From the NCBI GenBank assembly GCA_003389325.1, contig QQVE01000062.1, forward strand, positions 58,515 through 122,514: a DNA stretch of 64,000 bases, read 5' to 3'. The translations under genes and the position numbers were made by a program. Under the pieces are notes generated by a model. It was given only the letters and a program-made list of their open reading frames with translations, searched no databases and was not told where the DNA came from. The DNA is from Planctomycetota bacterium (GTDB lineage Bacteria > Planctomycetota > Planctomycetia > Pirellulales > PALSA-1355). This document shows positions 25,374-34,443 of the stretch, piece after piece. The stretch's first letter is position 1. Every line of letters begins with the position of its first letter.

Positions 25374-27227
25374 TTACTTCCCACCTGGCTCGGCCCGGGC
25401 CTGGCGGGGCTTGGCCGGCAGGTGCGGCACGAGCGCGGGCCGCGTCTCCTCGGCGGCTTTTGGCTTTGCGGCGGCAGCCAGTTGATGCTGCTTGGCCCAC
25501 CACTTTTTGACCTTTTGGCGGTCGTCGGCCGAGGTGAAGCGGTACCCGATGAAGTGGTACACCTCGGTCACCGATTCGGCGGCCGTGGTCAAGCCAAACG
25601 AGCGTACCGACTTCCCGTGACGATCGAGCAGCAGGCCGGCGGCGCTTGCGCCCAAGGTGGGAGGCAGATCGGGATCGGTCGTCAGCGCCGCGTCCTCGTC
25701 GAGCAGGCTGGCCAGCCACTGGTCGACGTCGGGCCCCGGGTCGCGCTGGGCAATGGCCAGCGCCGCCACCCAGGCGATCTCGACGCGGTTGGGATAGCGC
25801 GGTTTGCCTAGCGCGCCGCTGCGGGCCAGCTTTTCCAGGGCGGGAATCGCCTCGTGCGTGCCCACGCGGCTCAGCACGGCACAGATGCCGGAATAGACTG
25901 TTTGCTGCGTATTGAGCCCGCCCGGCGTGGCGTGGAGGGGCGCGTTGGGCACGGTGTCGAAGTAGTCGCCCACGAAGCGCGAAACAGCCCGCGGCTCGAG
26001 CGACGCCAGCATGAGCACCTCGACCTCGCTGAGCGGCGTCCGGCGTTCCAGCAAGTAGTCGAGCGTGCGCTTCGTAATCTCCGCCAGCCGCAGCCGCTCG
26101 TCGCGCTCGACCGAGTACTCGTAGGCCAGACGGCTCCGCGGCGTGGGCAGATTCGTGAGGTAGAAGAACGTGTCCCGCCCCGGCTCCGGATGAGGAATGG
26201 CGACGCGCACCGGGTAGTCGCCCTCGGTCAGCGAATTGCCCGTCACGCAGTGGGCCGTCCTGTCGTCGATGCGATCGAAGTGCGTCGCCCGCGGCGTCGT
26301 CAGGGTGTCGTTGAACTGCGGCACGCCGATGATCAGGTATTGCAGAATGTTGTGCTGGCGGTTCGACCAACTTTCAGCCACCATGGCCGGCTCGGCAAAA
26401 TCGACCAGGTACTGCATCTGGGCGGCTGTATTCGATTCCGGATCCGCGGCGATGCGCTCGTTGAGCTGGTCGACAACCTGCTGCCGGGTGTCGTCGCGGG
26501 CGATCAGATCTAGCAGCTCGCGCTCTGCCTGCGACCGCTCGTACTGCTCGATCGACTGAGCATTCTGAGACTTGCCGAGCTCGTCGATCAAGCGCGTGAT
26601 CTCTTTCTCCGCAGGCTTGGGCAGCGGCACCTTTTCGGGGTCGGCCCGCAACCAGGCTTCGTGCGCGTCGTCCAACAGGGGTTCGAGGATCCGCCGGCCC
26701 GAGGGCGTCAAAGCGGGGTTGGCGGCGCGGCTTTTCAGCGCCAGCCACACCGGCACGATCAACTCCGTGTGCTCGAGCATCGCACGCAGACTGCGCACGG
26801 CGCTATCGCGCTTCGCATACGAATCGCTGCCGAGCTGATCCAAGAGCGGCTTGATTTGGTCGGTGGTGGGTTTTTCGGCCGCAGCGGCTGCCGGCGCGGG
26901 TAGCTCTCGCAGCAGCGATTCGAGCCGCGAGCGAACTTCGAACGAGGCGTCGTCGGATACCAGGGCACGGCGAAAGCGTTGCGCCAGGTACTGGGCTAAC
27001 TCCCCTCGCCCGGCAAACTGCTCGAGACGGCCCGCCGCTTCGTAACGGGTGGCGAAGTTCGGATCGTCCAATGCCTCGATCAGCGCGTCGACCTGCCGGG
27101 CTACCGCAGTGTCGACGCCCGAGGGCTCGCCGGCCCGGGCCGCACCGAACCCCGCCAGCGCGCCAGCAACCAGCGCCAGCACGAAGTGCCGCGGCCAGCC
27201 GTGCTTGCGTCGACCCGGGATGTTCAT
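25374..27227 (-). CDS. Secreted HEAT-like repeat protein
   Basis: 617 aa. A signal peptide (FVLALVAGALAGFGAARA) is followed by helical repeats (ALIEALDDPNFATRYEAAGRLEQF; QLGSDSYAKRDSAVRSLRAMLEH), then a region with YEYSVERDERLRLAE and further helical pairs (IPALEKLARSGALGKPRYP) to a Lys/Ala-rich tail. HEAT-type repeats mediate protein binding; the partner is unknown. ATG at 27227 has GAGGAG upstream. It is divergent from the C25 peptidase gene, with a shared 290 bp promoter region. Confidence 0.83.
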   Translation of the reverse strand: MNIPGRRKHGWPRHFVLALVAGALAGFGAARAGEPSGVDTAVARQVDALIEALDDPNFATRYEAAGRLEQFAGRGELAQYLAQRFRRALVSDDASFEVRSRLESLLRELPAPAAAAAEKPTTDQIKPLLDQLGSDSYAKRDSAVRSLRAMLEHTELIVPVWLALKSRAANPALTPSGRRILEPLLDDAHEAWLRADPEKVPLPKPAEKEITRLIDELGKSQNAQSIEQYERSQAERELLDLIARDDTRQQVVDQLNERIAADPESNTAAQMQYLVDFAEPAMVAESWSNRQHNILQYLIIGVPQFNDTLTTPRATHFDRIDDRTAHCVTGNSLTEGDYPVRVAIPHPEPGRDTFFYLTNLPTPRSRLAYEYSVERDERLRLAEITKRTLDYLLERRTPLSEVEVLMLASLEPRAVSRFVGDYFDTVPNAPLHATPGGLNTQQTVYSGICAVLSRVGTHEAIPALEKLARSGALGKPRYPNRVEIAWVAALAIAQRDPGPDVDQWLASLLDEDAALTTDPDLPPTLGASAAGLLLDRHGKSVRSFGLTTAAESVTEVYHFIGYRFTSADDRQKVKKWWAKQHQLAAAAKPKAAEETRPALVPHLPAKPRQARAEPGGK

Positions 27228-27518
27228 GCAAGCTCCTCGGTGCGGTGCGGCGGGGGAGGCCTCGACGGAGCGCGCAGTGCGCGTTGCCGAACAAACCTCC
27301 ATGATACTTGAATTGCCGAAACCGGGCCAATCGGCCCGACCGCCTGCTCGGGCCGGTAGAATAGCTCGCAGGTGAGCTAAGTTCGCCGGCTCTCGCGGTC
27401 GATAACCGCTACGATCGGAAACAGCGGCCAAGCGCCTGAGCATCGATCGGGGCACCGAATATCCGTCTCCGCCGGCGAATGCTTCCCGAGTACACTGCAC
27501 GCTCCACAGGAGGCATGC

Positions 27519-29129
27519 ATGCTGAGTAGTGCGATTCTGGCGGTTGTTCTTTGCGCGTCGCCTGCCGCGGGAGCGGATACGGCGGTCGTCTGTCCCAGGG
27601 AGTTTCGTGAAGCCCTGGCCCCCTGGCTGGCTCATCGCCGCCAGCAGGGCCACCAGATCGTGATGCTTAGCAATCTGGGTTCGCCCGATGAAGTGCGGGC
27701 ATCGATCCGCCGCGTGGCCGCCGGCGGGAACTTGCGTTTCTTGTTGCTCGTGGGCGATGCCGACCCCGAGCTGTATAGCGTGGCGGCCGTGCGTCGGCGC
27801 TCGGTGCCGGCACACTATTCCAAGGCCGTTGTGAACGTGCAGTTCGGGTCCACTCGCGAGATCGCCACCGACAACTGGTACGCCGACTTGGACGAGGACC
27901 GCGTCCCCGATATCGCCGTGGGGCGGTTGCCCTGCGACTCAGCGTCGGAGCTGAGCCAACTCGTCGAGAAGATCCTGGCCTACGAGCGATCGGCCGATTT
28001 TGGGGCCTGGCGGCGTCGCGTGCACTTCGTGGCCGGATTGGGCGGTTTCGGGGCCGTGGCCGATGCGGTGTTGGAATCGGCCGCCAAGTCGTTGATCTGC
28101 GAGGGCGTGCCCTCGGCCTACTCCACCACGATGACCTACGGAAGCTGGCGAAGCCCCTACTGCCCCGACCCGCGCGACTTTCGCCGGGTGACGCTATCGC
28201 GGCTCAACGAGGGCAGCTTGTTCTGGGTGTACATCGGGCATGGGCAGCCTCACGCCGTCGACGAGGTGCTGGTGCCCGGCGGGCGGTACCCGATTTTGAC
28301 CTGCGATGACGCCGCGCGCCTGGCCTGCCGCAATGGTGCCCCGATCGCCTGTTTCTTGGCTTGCTACAGCGGGGCCTACGATCTGCCGCGCGATTGCCTG
28401 GCCGAGGAGATGTTGCGCGCCCCCGGCGGGCCGGTGGCCGTGCTGTGCGGTTCGCGGGTGACGCTGCCGTATTCGATGAGCGTGATGGGCTCGGAGCTGC
28501 TCGGCCAGGCCTTCGGCGAGCAACCGCGGACGCTCGGCGAGATGTTCCTGGAAGGAAAGCGGCGGATGGTCGCCGACGAGGAACCCGGCGCCTACCGCCA
28601 GGCCCTGGAAGCCGCCGCCCGGCTGATGAGCCCGACGAAGGATCAACTCAGCGCCGAGCGCGAAGAACATCTCGATCTGTTCAATCTGCTGGGCGACCCG
28701 CTGTTGCGGGTGTCGTTTCCGGGCCGGCTGGAGCTTGACGCGAACGAGAGCATCGCCGCCGGCGAGACGCTGACGGTCTCTGGGACGTCGCCGTTGGCAG
28801 GGCGCGGCGAGATCGAACTGGTCGTCGGCCGCGGCAGGCTGACGTTTCGCCCGCCGCTACGGCAGCGGTTCAATGCCGAAACGCTGCGCGACTATGCCGA
28901 GACGTATCGACAGGCCAACACGCCGCAACTTTGCATTCGCCGCGTGAGCCTCGAACGGGGTGCATTCAGCACGCAAGTGACCGTGCCGCGCGAAGCGCGC
29001 GGTCCCTGCCACGTGCGGATATTCGTGGAAGGGACCGACGGTTGTGCCGCGGGAGGCATCGACGTTGTCGTCGAGCGGGAAAGCCGGGAGGCGCTCAAAA
29101 ACAAGCGTGACGACGCGGCCGGAGAGTAA
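27519..29129 (+). CDS. Secreted C25 (gingipain-type) cysteine peptidase
   Basis: 536 aa. Signal peptide ends near AGA19. DNWYADLDEDRVPDIAVGRLP (118-138) is the C25 family hallmark. The catalytic pair is His241 (WVYIGHGQPHAVD) and Cys282 (IACFLACYSGAYD), as in gingipains. NLLGDPLLRV closes the peptidase domain. The C-terminal part (after 405) is Ig-like beta-sandwich (GETLTVSGTSPLAGRGEI, VRIFVEGTDG), as in other C25 proteins. A strong AGGAGG site precedes the ATG. Substrate unknown. Similar proteins in Bacteroidetes serve in type IX secretion sorting, but no such system is visible here. Confidence 0.86.
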   Translation: MLSSAILAVVLCASPAAGADTAVVCPREFREALAPWLAHRRQQGHQIVMLSNLGSPDEVRASIRRVAAGGNLRFLLLVGDADPELYSVAAVRRRSVPAHYSKAVVNVQFGSTREIATDNWYADLDEDRVPDIAVGRLPCDSASELSQLVEKILAYERSADFGAWRRRVHFVAGLGGFGAVADAVLESAAKSLICEGVPSAYSTTMTYGSWRSPYCPDPRDFRRVTLSRLNEGSLFWVYIGHGQPHAVDEVLVPGGRYPILTCDDAARLACRNGAPIACFLACYSGAYDLPRDCLAEEMLRAPGGPVAVLCGSRVTLPYSMSVMGSELLGQAFGEQPRTLGEMFLEGKRRMVADEEPGAYRQALEAAARLMSPTKDQLSAEREEHLDLFNLLGDPLLRVSFPGRLELDANESIAAGETLTVSGTSPLAGRGEIELVVGRGRLTFRPPLRQRFNAETLRDYAETYRQANTPQLCIRRVSLERGAFSTQVTVPREARGPCHVRIFVEGTDGCAAGGIDVVVERESREALKNKRDDAAGE

Positions 29130-29256
29130 TGCCCCCGGCGCCGCGCGTCTGCGTGGCGGCGAATGCATCCAGGCCATTTCCAGTCGGCCGCCCCACGCAC
29201 CGCGCGGCGAGGCGCGGGTGGGGGCCGAAATGTTTCTCGCTCGACTCGAGCAGGCG

Positions 29257-29436
29257 CTACCAGCTAAAGCGCTTGTTGCGCCGCCGGTGAATGCCGTTGT
29301 GCTGCACCACGGGACGGTTGGCGCGGGAGTAGTTGGCGCGGCTCTTCTTCGAGCTCTTGTCTTTCGAAGTCCGGCGACCGAAGTCGGCGCGATATTCGAA
29401 ATCCTGGTCTTCGTAGTTGGAGTTGGCCATGTTCAT
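29257..29436 (-). CDS. Small basic protein
   Basis: 59 aa, acidic start (YEDQDFEYRADFG) then very basic C-terminus (HRRRNKRFSW). The ATG at 29436 has GAGGAA about 5 bases upstream. Base composition and codon use fit the genome. The charge suggests a nucleic acid or ribosome partner, but this is inference. A shorter ATG at 29430 is also possible. Confidence 0.62.
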   Translation of the reverse strand: MNMANSNYEDQDFEYRADFGRRTSKDKSSKKSRANYSRANRPVVQHNGIHRRRNKRFSW

Positions 29437-29498
29437 GATGTTCCTCACTTGGGGGCATTCGCCCCGGATTAGGGCCTAACGTCTTGCACTAGCAGCTC

Positions 29499-29999
29499 TC
29501 ATTTCGCCGCGGGCCGCGCCGGCGAACGTTCGCCGGGTTTCCACAGCCGCTCGGCAATCTCTTTTGCCTCGCCGCACAGCAGGCTGATGCTGTTGTCTGC
29601 CCCGCTGACTCCGGGCAGATACATCCACGCGCCGTGCTGGCGAACCCAAATCTCCTCTTCGATGTCTCCTTCGTTCCCACAAACGATCGACAGCAGTCCG
29701 CGGCAGGAGGCCAATTCCTCCAGCAGCGGCCGGAACGTTGCTGCCGGCTGTCCGTCAAGGTCGACAACCACCAAATGGACCAGCCATCGGTTGACGTGTT
29801 TCAGCGCCGCCGGTCCGTCGGCGCACAAGGACGTTTTCCATCCACCGTCTGCGGCCGCCCGCTTGAGCATTTCGCTGCGCTCGGGAGAGGCCGACACGAT
29901 CAAGCAGTTGAAAACGTTCACCAGCTTGGCGGCGCGCCGGGAGTACTTTTGATGTACTTGCCCCCGGACGCTGAGCGTCTTCGTGTCGCGATAAGGCAT
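29499..29999 (-). CDS. Degenerate receiver-like protein
   Basis: 166 aa with a receiver-like fold: NCLIVSASPERSEMLKRAA aligns with the first strand and helix, and VVVDLDGQPAATF with the phospho-acceptor strand, where an Asp is present. The usual acidic pair of the first strand is missing (IVSASPERS), so metal-dependent phosphorylation is doubtful. No output domain is seen. It may act by protein contact. ATG start without a clear ribosome-binding site; the true start may be internal (VNVFNCLIV). Confidence 0.62.
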   Translation of the reverse strand: MPYRDTKTLSVRGQVHQKYSRRAAKLVNVFNCLIVSASPERSEMLKRAAADGGWKTSLCADGPAALKHVNRWLVHLVVVDLDGQPAATFRPLLEELASCRGLLSIVCGNEGDIEEEIWVRQHGAWMYLPGVSGADNSISLLCGEAKEIAERLWKPGERSPARPAAK

Positions 30000-30837
30000 G
30001 TGTGGTCTTCTGCAATCGGTAACAGGGACTGGATTCTGTCAGGGTCTGCTCTACCTTGGTGCTCGTCGGTTCCCTTCCGATCCTTCGATTGCCAGACCGT
30101 CTCGTGAGCGAGCCGTATAGCAAAGGCGCCGACCCGCAATCGAGTGCGGCCAGACGCATCACGTTGTCACCAAAGCTCCGCCTCTTGCTCTGTGCCGTTG
30201 TCTTTCTCTGCGCAGTTGTCCTTGCCATCCTTCCAAGTTCCCTACAGCGGCACGGCTCAGCCCCTATCGCGCCGTGCTCTCCCAGGCGAACCGCCGCGAG
30301 GATCCTTCTCGTGCGAAGCGCCGGGATTGCCACCGGCGACAAAGGCAAGTGGCGTACCGTGCCGCTACGATCAATACAAAAGCGCCAGAACGTGCCACAT
30401 TTCCGGCAAATATGCGGCTCTGCGCTTGTCGCGCAGCGACTTGCGCCCGAAGCATCGCCGGGACCGTTTTTCACAACCTTGGTGATGCCAACGGCGCGAA
30501 TGGAGCGTAAGTTGATGCGCGGTGTCGCCTTGCCACGAGCGTCATCACATCGGTGAAAGCTCACCGCGATGGTGAGGGCCGGCGGCCGAAGAATTCGCCT
30601 AACTCACACAGCCTGTCGCGGTTTTTTTGACGCGATGCCTGTGCGAAGTGGTGAGGTCCTAACGCGAATGGTGAAAGCAGCCGGCGAGAAATGGGCGCCG
30701 GGCGAGGGGAGCGTGAACCCGCGCGATCAGGATGCGCGGCGCTGCCAGCAGGCAGTGCTAGCAAGCGAAACGGCTTCTGCGGGAAGCCATCTGCTCAGTG
30801 AGAGATGACGAGAGATGGCCCAGCCGGGAAGCGCGAT
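30000..30837. other. 838 bp without a supportable gene
   Basis: No frame here shows a family motif, a ribosome-binding site, or coding bias. The GC content is lower than in the flanks. The two longest frames (30056-30556 plus; 29755-30564 minus) have low-complexity Arg/Ser products and overlap a better gene. I see no tRNA or CRISPR structure. A run of seven T follows CTGTCGCGG near 30622-30628 on the plus strand but without a convincing stem. Confidence 0.5.
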
Positions 30838-31869
30838 CTAACGCGGGCGCGGACGCGGGCCCTGAGCCAGGCGCCAGGAACTGGAAGAACCGGGTTGATC
30901 GGCTTCCATCTGGGCAAGCATCCGCGTGAGCGTGTTGGCGTGCACGCCCAGCAGCTTCGCCGCTCGGCCCTTGTGGCCGCGCGTCGTCGCCAGGGCCTGC
31001 TGAATAGCCGCCACGCGCAGCTTCGTCAGGTCCATGTACGGCAGGGGGGCATGATCCTGGGGCAGCGGCTGCGTCTCGGCATGCGGCAAGATCGGGGCAC
31101 AATCGAGCACGTACGACTGCTCGATAATGTGCGAGAGCTGACGCACGTTGCCCGGCCAGGGAAACTCGCAGAAACGCTTGAGCGTGTCGGCATCCGGCTT
31201 CCAGACGTCGCGCTGGTAGCGCTGGGCGCAGCGGCGGGAGAAAAAGTCGATGAACTCGGGGATGTCTTCCACCCGCTCGCGCAGGGGCGGCACCCGGAGT
31301 TCCACCAGGTTGAGCCGGTAGTACAGATCCTCGCGGAAGCGGCCTTCGGCCACGTCGAGCTCGAGATCGCGGTTCGTGGCGGCCACGATCTGCACGTCGA
31401 TCGGCACCGGATGAGCCGCACCGACGGGCGTCACCTCGAGTTCCTGCAGCACGCGCAGCAGCTTGGGCTGCAACTCGAGCGGCATTTCGCCCACTTCGTC
31501 CAGGAAAACGGTCCCTCCTTCGGCGGCGCGGAACACGCCTAGCGAGCGACCTGCGGCGCCGGTGAACGAGCCGCGTTCGTGTCCAAACAGTTGGCTTTCG
31601 GCCAGGGTGACGGTCAACGCGGCACAGTTGACCGGAATGAAAGGCTTCTGCGAGCGGGGCCCTTGCTGGTGAATCAAGCGGCCCCAGAGTTCTTTGCCTG
31701 TGCCGGTCTCGCCCGAGACCAGCACCGTGCAGTCGGCCTTGGCGGCGCGCTGGGCGTGCTGGGCCACTTGCCTGACGGCCATGTTCTGCCCAAGTACCCA
31801 GTCATTCGGCGCGGAAGCGGAACGCTTCGCCGCGTCGATGCTGGGGGCAATCGACGAGTGATCAGCCAT
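30838..31869 (-). CDS. Sigma-54-dependent transcriptional activator (sensor-less)
   Basis: 343 aa AAA+ activator. Walker A GETGTGKE, GSFTGA loop (standard: GAFTGA) in LFGHERGSFTGAAG, Walker B GGTVFLDEVGEMPLELQ, arginine-finger region REDLYYRLNLVELRVPPLRER, and a C-terminal Fis-type helix-turn-helix (GRAAKLLGVHANTLTRMLAQM). It opens melted complexes for RNA polymerase with sigma-54. It has only about 45 residues before the ATPase, no receiver, PAS, GAF or V4R domain, so its control is unclear. ATG start. Confidence 0.92.
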   Translation of the reverse strand: MADHSSIAPSIDAAKRSASAPNDWVLGQNMAVRQVAQHAQRAAKADCTVLVSGETGTGKELWGRLIHQQGPRSQKPFIPVNCAALTVTLAESQLFGHERGSFTGAAGRSLGVFRAAEGGTVFLDEVGEMPLELQPKLLRVLQELEVTPVGAAHPVPIDVQIVAATNRDLELDVAEGRFREDLYYRLNLVELRVPPLRERVEDIPEFIDFFSRRCAQRYQRDVWKPDADTLKRFCEFPWPGNVRQLSHIIEQSYVLDCAPILPHAETQPLPQDHAPLPYMDLTKLRVAAIQQALATTRGHKGRAAKLLGVHANTLTRMLAQMEADQPGSSSSWRLAQGPRPRPR

Positions 31870-32192
31870 CTATCAGCAACACCTTTGACAGTGGAACCGG
31901 CGCTGTTGCCCCTGCAGCCGGTTCGATCCATCGACGCCGCACTTCTTGGCCGCCGCGACTAGTGCGTACGCCGGGTTAGAGACTCATTAGCCACTCAACA
32001 AGGCCCGTTTGGTTACCACGACACATATACGTGCCGACGATTGCCGTTTATTCTAGATGCCTACCAAAAACAATGCAAACTCAGTCGTAGTTGTTGTGGC
32101 AGAACGTTTTGCGCAAACATGAAAATGCTGTGTTCGCCAGAAAAAAAGCGCGCCGAAATCACCGCGCAGGAAGGATGGCGATTTTGTGAGTT
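31870..32192. other. AT-richer intergenic region with methyltransferase terminator
   Basis: Upstream region of the sigma-54 activator and downstream region of the methyltransferase. It contains a terminator (32141-32169, listed separately) and a lower-GC stretch at 31980-32140. I see no gene. A GGTTCGATCC at 31919-31928 resembles a tRNA T-loop, but no T-stem or acceptor pairs with it. Confidence 0.5.
32141..32169 (-). terminator. Terminator downstream of the exported methyltransferase
   Basis: On the minus strand GCGCG, GTGATTTCGG loop and CGCGC, followed by TTTTTTT. The stem is only 5 bp but GC-only. It sits about 24 bases past the methyltransferase stop codon. Confidence 0.55.
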
Positions 32193-32951
32193 CTAGGGCG
32201 AAGCTTCGCCCCGCTTGAAGAACATAAGGTGTTGCCAGGGCAGCTCATCGAACGACTCGGCCAGCTCTAGGCCGTTGGCGGGGAACTCCTTCATGATCTG
32301 CTTCTTGCTCATCTTATGCAGCCGCTTGATTGGCACGCTGGCGTCTTCGAGCCGAAACTCGGCCAGCGCGATCCGACCCTCGGGTTTCAGCGCCTCGCGC
32401 ATCGCGGAGAGCATTTCGGCCGGGTGTGAAAACTCGTGATACACGTCCACCAGCAGGATCAAATCGACCGAGTTGGGCTCGAGCTTGGGGTCGATTTGCG
32501 TGCCGTGGATGAGCTCAATATTCGTGAGCCCGGCCTCCTTGGCCCGCTCCTCGAGCATGTGCAGCATCTCCGGCTGGATGTCCACGGCCAACACGCGGCC
32601 CTGCTCGCCGACCAGCTTCGCCAACTGCAGCGTGTAGAAGCCGTTGCCGCAACCGATGTCGCACACCGTCTGGCCGGGCTTGACGTTCAGGGCTTTCAGC
32701 AGCGTCTCGCAGTCTTCTTCGCGCTGCCGCGATTCGCGCATCAGCCAGGGCGCGCCCAGGTAGTGCATCGTCGTGGCAATCTTGCGTCCCATGTAGCCGG
32801 GCTTGGCCGGCGGAATCTCCTCGGTCGAAGAGCCGTCGGCTTGGGCCGCCTCTTGAGCCGGCGCCGCGGGTAGACGCACGACGAGTTGCACGAGAAAGAG
32901 CAGCGCGATGCTGGCGATCCAACGTCGAGGCGGAACTTGCAGGTCTGGCAT
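32193..32951 (-). CDS. Signal-peptide-bearing class I SAM methyltransferase
   Basis: 252 aa. N-terminal hydrophobic signal (WIASIALLFLVQLVVRLPAAPAQ) followed by a class I methyltransferase: motif I VCDIGCGNGFYTLQLAKL, motif II RVLAVDIQPEMLHMLEERA, VDLILLVDVYHEF, and LKPEGRIALAEF. An export signal on an enzyme that needs SAM is odd. It may be a cytoplasmic or membrane-tethered enzyme with an uncleaved anchor. The substrate is unknown. ATG at 32951 has no strong ribosome-binding site, so the start is slightly uncertain. Confidence 0.88.
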   Translation of the reverse strand: MPDLQVPPRRWIASIALLFLVQLVVRLPAAPAQEAAQADGSSTEEIPPAKPGYMGRKIATTMHYLGAPWLMRESRQREEDCETLLKALNVKPGQTVCDIGCGNGFYTLQLAKLVGEQGRVLAVDIQPEMLHMLEERAKEAGLTNIELIHGTQIDPKLEPNSVDLILLVDVYHEFSHPAEMLSAMREALKPEGRIALAEFRLEDASVPIKRLHKMSKKQIMKEFPANGLELAESFDELPWQHLMFFKRGEASP

Positions 32952-33162
32952 AAGGAGACGTCCACGGGCTGGGAGCACGATTGGGGCGGCACCCGCGCTC
33001 TCGGCGAGCACACGATCCTGCCATGATAGCCCAAATCCACCGGGCAAGACACGACTTCCGGCGGTCGAGCGCTCGAGCCCCGGACGCTACAATCGATGCC
33101 GGCAGCCACCCGTGCGGCAATTCTTGCCAGCAAGCCGGGGCCATGAGCGCGAAGTGAGCCCG

Positions 33163-34443
33163 ATGCCGACGTTGAAACGCGAATCAGGCGAAGGACCCCG
33201 GCCCGGGGAGACGCCCTCGGGCCAGAGCAGTGCGGCGCGGCGCGAGCAGTTCATCCCGCTGCGCAAGGCCGACCTGGACGACGCGCTACTGGCCGGATTC
33301 GACGTGCCTCCGGCCGATGGGACGCAATTCCGCCGCTTCGCCCGCATGCTGCACGCCGTGGTGCACAGCGAGTTTCTGGGTGAGTTCGAGGCGCTCAAGG
33401 ACGCCTACGCTCCGTTCGATCCCGACTCGGATACCCAGTGCCCGGCGGAAACCTCCGAGGAGCAAAGAGACGCGCTGCGCCGACGGATGTTCGACCGGTT
33501 CGAGTGGTTGCTTTCTCGGGGCAACTTCATTCGCCTGGCCGAAGAAGAGATCAACGCGGCGCTCAACACGCGCAGCCACTGGGGATTGCACCTGACGGTC
33601 GACTTCGAGCTGTTCGACCGTCTCGAGCTCTACTACCGCGGCGACACCTTCGGCACCCGCTACCGCCGGCGGCTGCTGAATCGCTTTCGTCCCGAAGAAG
33701 TTCGGGTGCCGATCTATCAGCGGTTGGTCGTCATCTTTCGGCTGCGGCCCGGGCAGAAGACGTCTCGAATCTTCGACACCGAGGCCGTGTACATCAAGCT
33801 CTTCAAGGAGATCCCCAAGCTCGATCTCGACATGCTGCTCCCCGAGACGCAAGTGCGGATGACGCTGCTGGACCGCATGCGCGTGATGCTGCCCACGCTG
33901 ACGGGGATCGGCATCGCCGTTTACAAGATGGTCTGGGCCCTGGCGCTGACGTTCGGTTCGACGCTGGCTCTGTTGGGACTGATCGGCGGCACAGTCGGCT
34001 ACGGCGTCCGCTCGCTATACGGTTATTTGAACACGCGGCAGAAGTACCAGCTCAACCTGACGCAGAGCCTGTACTACCAGAACATCGACAACAATGCCGG
34101 CGTCATTCACCGGCTGCTCGACGAAGCCGACGAGCAGGAAAACCGCGAGGTGCTCATTTCCTACTTCTTCCTCTGGCGCCAGGCTCCCCAGGACGGCTGG
34201 ACGGCCGAGGAACTCGACCGCGCCGTCGAGCACTGGTTGCATGCCCATACCGAGCAGCACATCGACTTCGAGATCGCCGACGCCTTGAACAAGCTGAAGC
34301 GGTTCGCCTTGGCCGAGGTTCACCAGGGGCGTTGGAAGGCCTTGCCGATCGAGCGTGCGATTTCTGCGCTAGTGGATCGCTGGAGTCGCTGGCCGGACGA
34401 ACCGGCTGCCGGCGGCGAAGCCGTTCAGGACAGCGAAGCGTAG
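33163..34443 (+). CDS. DUF3754 (TMEM143-like) membrane protein
   Basis: 426 aa. The central and C-terminal part is a DUF3754 domain, also found in the eukaryotic mitochondrial TMEM143 protein: RLELYYRGDTFGTRYRRRL, VIFRLRPGQKTS, YIKLFKEIPKLDLDMLLPET. Two hydrophobic helices (IGIAVYKMVWALALTFG; LALLGLIGGTVGYGV) are followed by NLTQSLYYQNIDNNAGVIHRLLDEADEQE. No function is established for the family. The ATG at 33163 is favoured, since upstream codons are shadow sequence. Its 3' end overlaps the convergent flavin reductase gene by 19 bases. Confidence 0.86.
   Translation: MPTLKRESGEGPRPGETPSGQSSAARREQFIPLRKADLDDALLAGFDVPPADGTQFRRFARMLHAVVHSEFLGEFEALKDAYAPFDPDSDTQCPAETSEEQRDALRRRMFDRFEWLLSRGNFIRLAEEEINAALNTRSHWGLHLTVDFELFDRLELYYRGDTFGTRYRRRLLNRFRPEEVRVPIYQRLVVIFRLRPGQKTSRIFDTEAVYIKLFKEIPKLDLDMLLPETQVRMTLLDRMRVMLPTLTGIGIAVYKMVWALALTFGSTLALLGLIGGTVGYGVRSLYGYLNTRQKYQLNLTQSLYYQNIDNNAGVIHRLLDEADEQENREVLISYFFLWRQAPQDGWTAEELDRAVEHWLHAHTEQHIDFEIADALNKLKRFALAEVHQGRWKALPIERAISALVDRWSRWPDEPAAGGEAVQDSEA

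Noticed and set aside
29755..30564. A 269-codon minus-strand frame with CRKCGTFWRFC
   Set aside because: It overlaps the receiver-like gene in another frame, has no ribosome-binding site and is Arg/Ser low complexity; the Cys pair is likely chance.
31919..31928. GGTTCGATCC, similar to a tRNA T-loop
   Set aside because: Flanking bases do not pair as a T-stem and no acceptor or anticodon arm fits.
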